A DNA stretch of 64,000 bases from an uncultured Halocynthiibacter sp. Lineage in GTDB: Bacteria; Pseudomonadota; Alphaproteobacteria; Rhodobacterales; Rhodobacteraceae. Position numbers and translations under genes: made by a program. The notes beneath the pieces are model-generated. The model was not told where the DNA came from, ran no database searches, and worked only from the letters and a program-made list of their open reading frames with translations. Shown piece after piece: positions 62,412 through 64,000 of the stretch. The stretch is taken from assembly GCA_947503035.1 (NCBI GenBank), contig CANNCD010000001.1, positions 930,001-994,000 on the forward strand, written 5' to 3'. How positions within the stretch are numbered: position 1 is the first letter of the stretch; every line of letters starts with the position of its first letter.

Positions 62412-62891
62412 TCAAAACACGATCACAGGCCTGACAGTCATTAGCCATAGTAGCACAACAATAGCCAAGAATGCTGGAACACCACATGCAAACCATATGC
62501 GATAAAGCCGCATGTAGCGTGGTGTGAGTGGCGTTCCTGATTGCGATGATATGCGAGCTTCATCTCGCATCTTAGCTTGGATAAACACGACGGGGAGCCA
62601 AAATAGACCAATAAAAACATACAGCGCGAGCGACACAGCAATCCAGCCGTTCAAAATGGGCCATCCAATACTGCGCGCTAAAATGATGCCTGTGATAGGC
62701 TGCGCGATAGCAGCCGTTGCCGTGAACAGCATGTCTGCGATGACAACAATTGCTGCGGTATGCGCGATTGTGGTAGGGTCCTTGGTCCGATGGGCCATGA
62801 CCATGAAAAACGCGATCCCAGCTCCGGTGCCAATTAAAACACATGCACCAAGGACATGCAGTAAGCGGACAACATCAATCCAATCGATCAT
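62412..62891 (-). CDS. DUF2269-family membrane protein
   Basis: This 159-residue protein with four hydrophobic helices begins VVRLLHVLGACVLIGTGAGIAFFMV, matching DUF2269 (predicted integral membrane proteins). A conserved His in the first helix and AIAQPITGIILA in the middle are typical. Function unknown. Its start overlaps the stop of the upstream SDR/DoxX-like gene by ATGA, so the two are coupled. Confidence 0.8.
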   Translation of the reverse strand: MIDWIDVVRLLHVLGACVLIGTGAGIAFFMVMAHRTKDPTTIAHTAAIVVIADMLFTATAAIAQPITGIILARSIGWPILNGWIAVSLALYVFIGLFWLPVVFIQAKMRDEARISSQSGTPLTPRYMRLYRIWFACGVPAFLAIVVLLWLMTVRPVIVF

Positions 62892-64000
62892 CGGGTCTCC
62901 AATGCAATGCGTGCGACCAAGGCTAAAGCAATACTCGGCAGCACTTTGACCATTGGTCCGAGCGGATCAAGCCAAAGGTTCGGTACGAAAAACGTCGAGG
63001 CCGCCAAATAAAAGAGACTGACAGCAATTGCGCTCCAGCACATCATTTTTGAATAGGGGCGATAGGCAAGTCCGACTGCTAACGCGATATCAATCGTTGC
63101 CCAAAAGAGAACACTACTGACCGCGAACGCGTGTGGCCATCCGACGTCCTCGAGAACACGCGCTGCTTCGTGCACGCTGATAAAACCAATGACACCAGAT
63201 AAGAACCAAAACACAATCAGCGTGGCGATGATAATAGGGGTCAGCAGTGCCATACGCGCAAACAGACGATCCTCGGCGCGTGCAGGCATGCAGGCCAATG
63301 TCTGCGACAGTGAGCGGACAGGAGGCATCCCAAACGCCGAAATGTTTGCCTGAACTCCAGTCACACCATCGGCCAGCACCTTAATGGCAGTGCTCCTTAG
63401 TGGTGACCTCCACCCCAACTTGCCCAATCCATCCGCGACTATTGACATTACTTGTACCAAAAACAACGGAATTACGACTTCACATCTGGCGGGTGAAAAC
63501 CCCAACCATTGCCGCATGGATGCCACAACTTCTCGCAAAGAATGCGTTTCGCTTTCAACCAAATCTCCGACGAAAAAATTGGGGATAGTACCGGAGAGTG
63601 CTGCGCTCACGGCTTTTGCAACATCGTCCAACGCGACAGTTTGGATTTTGGCATCAGGGATCGCGATGGGTTGTACCAAAGGAAAGGCTGCCAGCATGCG
63701 CAACATAGTCGTGCCACCATAGCTATGTCGGGCCAAGACAAGTCCAGGCCTGAAAATATGATAGTTTACGCCTGAGGACTCGATAGCAGTATCGCCGCGT
63801 GCCTTTGACGCAAGAAATGGAGTCGTCGCATTTTCTTGTGCACCCGCAGCTGAAATTTGAACAAGCTTCACATTTGCGGATGCGCAAGCTTGGGCCAAGG
63901 CCGCCACTGCAAAATGATGGACTATCTCAAGGTCATCCTCGGGCCCATCCTGCAGGGCGCCTGAACAATTCACAACCGCGTCGACCCCTTTCAAAAAAGG
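62888..64000 (-). CDS. SDR/NmrA-type protein fused to DoxX-like membrane domain (partial)
   Basis: The frame is open to the right window edge (P-F-L-K-G-V-D-A), so the N-terminal nucleotide-binding loop is outside. The visible ~370 residues begin with an atypical short-chain reductase part (VVNCSGALQDG; KLVQISAAGAQEN; YHIFRPGLVLARHSYGG), then from about residue 245 four membrane helices of DoxX-like type (LTPIIIATLIVFWFLSG; WATIDIALAVGLAYRPY). Such fusions with DUF2269 partners occur in proteobacteria; the substrate is unknown. Confidence 0.82.
   Translation of the reverse strand, partial: PFLKGVDAVVNCSGALQDGPEDDLEIVHHFAVAALAQACASANVKLVQISAAGAQENATTPFLASKARGDTAIESSGVNYHIFRPGLVLARHSYGGTTMLRMLAAFPLVQPIAIPDAKIQTVALDDVAKAVSAALSGTIPNFFVGDLVESETHSLREVVASMRQWLGFSPARCEVVIPLFLVQVMSIVADGLGKLGWRSPLRSTAIKVLADGVTGVQANISAFGMPPVRSLSQTLACMPARAEDRLFARMALLTPIIIATLIVFWFLSGVIGFISVHEAARVLEDVGWPHAFAVSSVLFWATIDIALAVGLAYRPYSKMMCWSAIAVSLFYLAASTFFVPNLWLDPLGPMVKVLPSIALALVARIALETR

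Noticed and set aside
1-64000. CRISPR arrays, rRNA and tRNA genes
   Set aside because: No regularly spaced repeats and no rRNA or tRNA cloverleaf sequences were recognised on reading both strands; a tRNA scan would settle the latter. The integration site is dusA, not a tRNA gene.

Overview
The window looks like chromosome of a marine alphaproteobacterium of the Rhodobacterales (roseobacter type). The evidence is gene content and order: yajC-secD-secF followed by a complete ccmABCDG cluster, heterotetrameric sarcosine oxidase, yfgM/bamB/der, ccmI-ruvX, and GC-rich coding sequence rich in GCC, GGC and CGC codons. No rRNA, tRNA or CRISPR array was seen.

Layout. 1-7100: the end of aconitase converges on a ten-gene minus-strand run (yajC, secD, secF, TauE-type exporter, Mth938-like protein, ccmA, B, C, D, G) for protein translocation and cytochrome c maturation. 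7273-16205: an A+T-richer pentapeptide-repeat membrane protein, serS, purU, rpiB, a secreted unknown, and the der-bamB-YfgM-like block. 16489-28067: an RND efflux pair, an Atm1-type ABC exporter, a LysM envelope protein, LOG, RarD, iron superoxide dismutase and two small membrane proteins. 28118-33787: the sarcosine oxidase operon soxB-(unknown membrane protein)-soxD-soxA-soxG. 33995-36915: ccmI-ruvX-DUF1289 and dusA.

36832-54769: an integrated element of about 17.9 kb inside the 5' end of dusA. A 29-bp perfect direct repeat bounds it. It carries a tyrosine integrase beside dusA, a four-gene minus-strand operon (DNA methyltransferase, SF2 helicase, GIY-YIG protein, OLD-like ATPase/TOPRIM protein) that looks like a phage-defence or restriction system, a PemK-like protein behind an 80-nt hairpin, plasmid-type mobilisation and replication genes (TraD/MobC-like, MobA/MobL relaxase, KfrA-like, primase) with oriT-like and iteron-like DNA, and two tandem PrtN-family regulators. 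It is best read as an integrative mobilisable element with defence cargo. Just beyond its right end lie a second dusA start fragment and a decayed integrase of the same family, so a second dusA element sat in tandem and has eroded.

56426-61363: a guanidine-use operon. A recognisable guanidine-I (ykkC) riboswitch precedes a NitT/TauT-type ABC transporter (binding protein, permease, ATPase), a ureohydrolase matching nickel-dependent guanidine hydrolase (GdmH), a strongly histidine-rich small protein and a tiny exported protein. The last three genes are joined by ATGA overlaps. The His-rich protein may handle nickel for the enzyme, because no HypA/HypB-type chaperone genes are in view. 61827-64000: another decayed integrase, then a DUF2269 membrane protein and the 3' part of an SDR/DoxX-like fusion that runs off the window.

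The two regions most worth follow-up are the four-gene operon on the dusA element and the guanidine operon with its His-rich partner.
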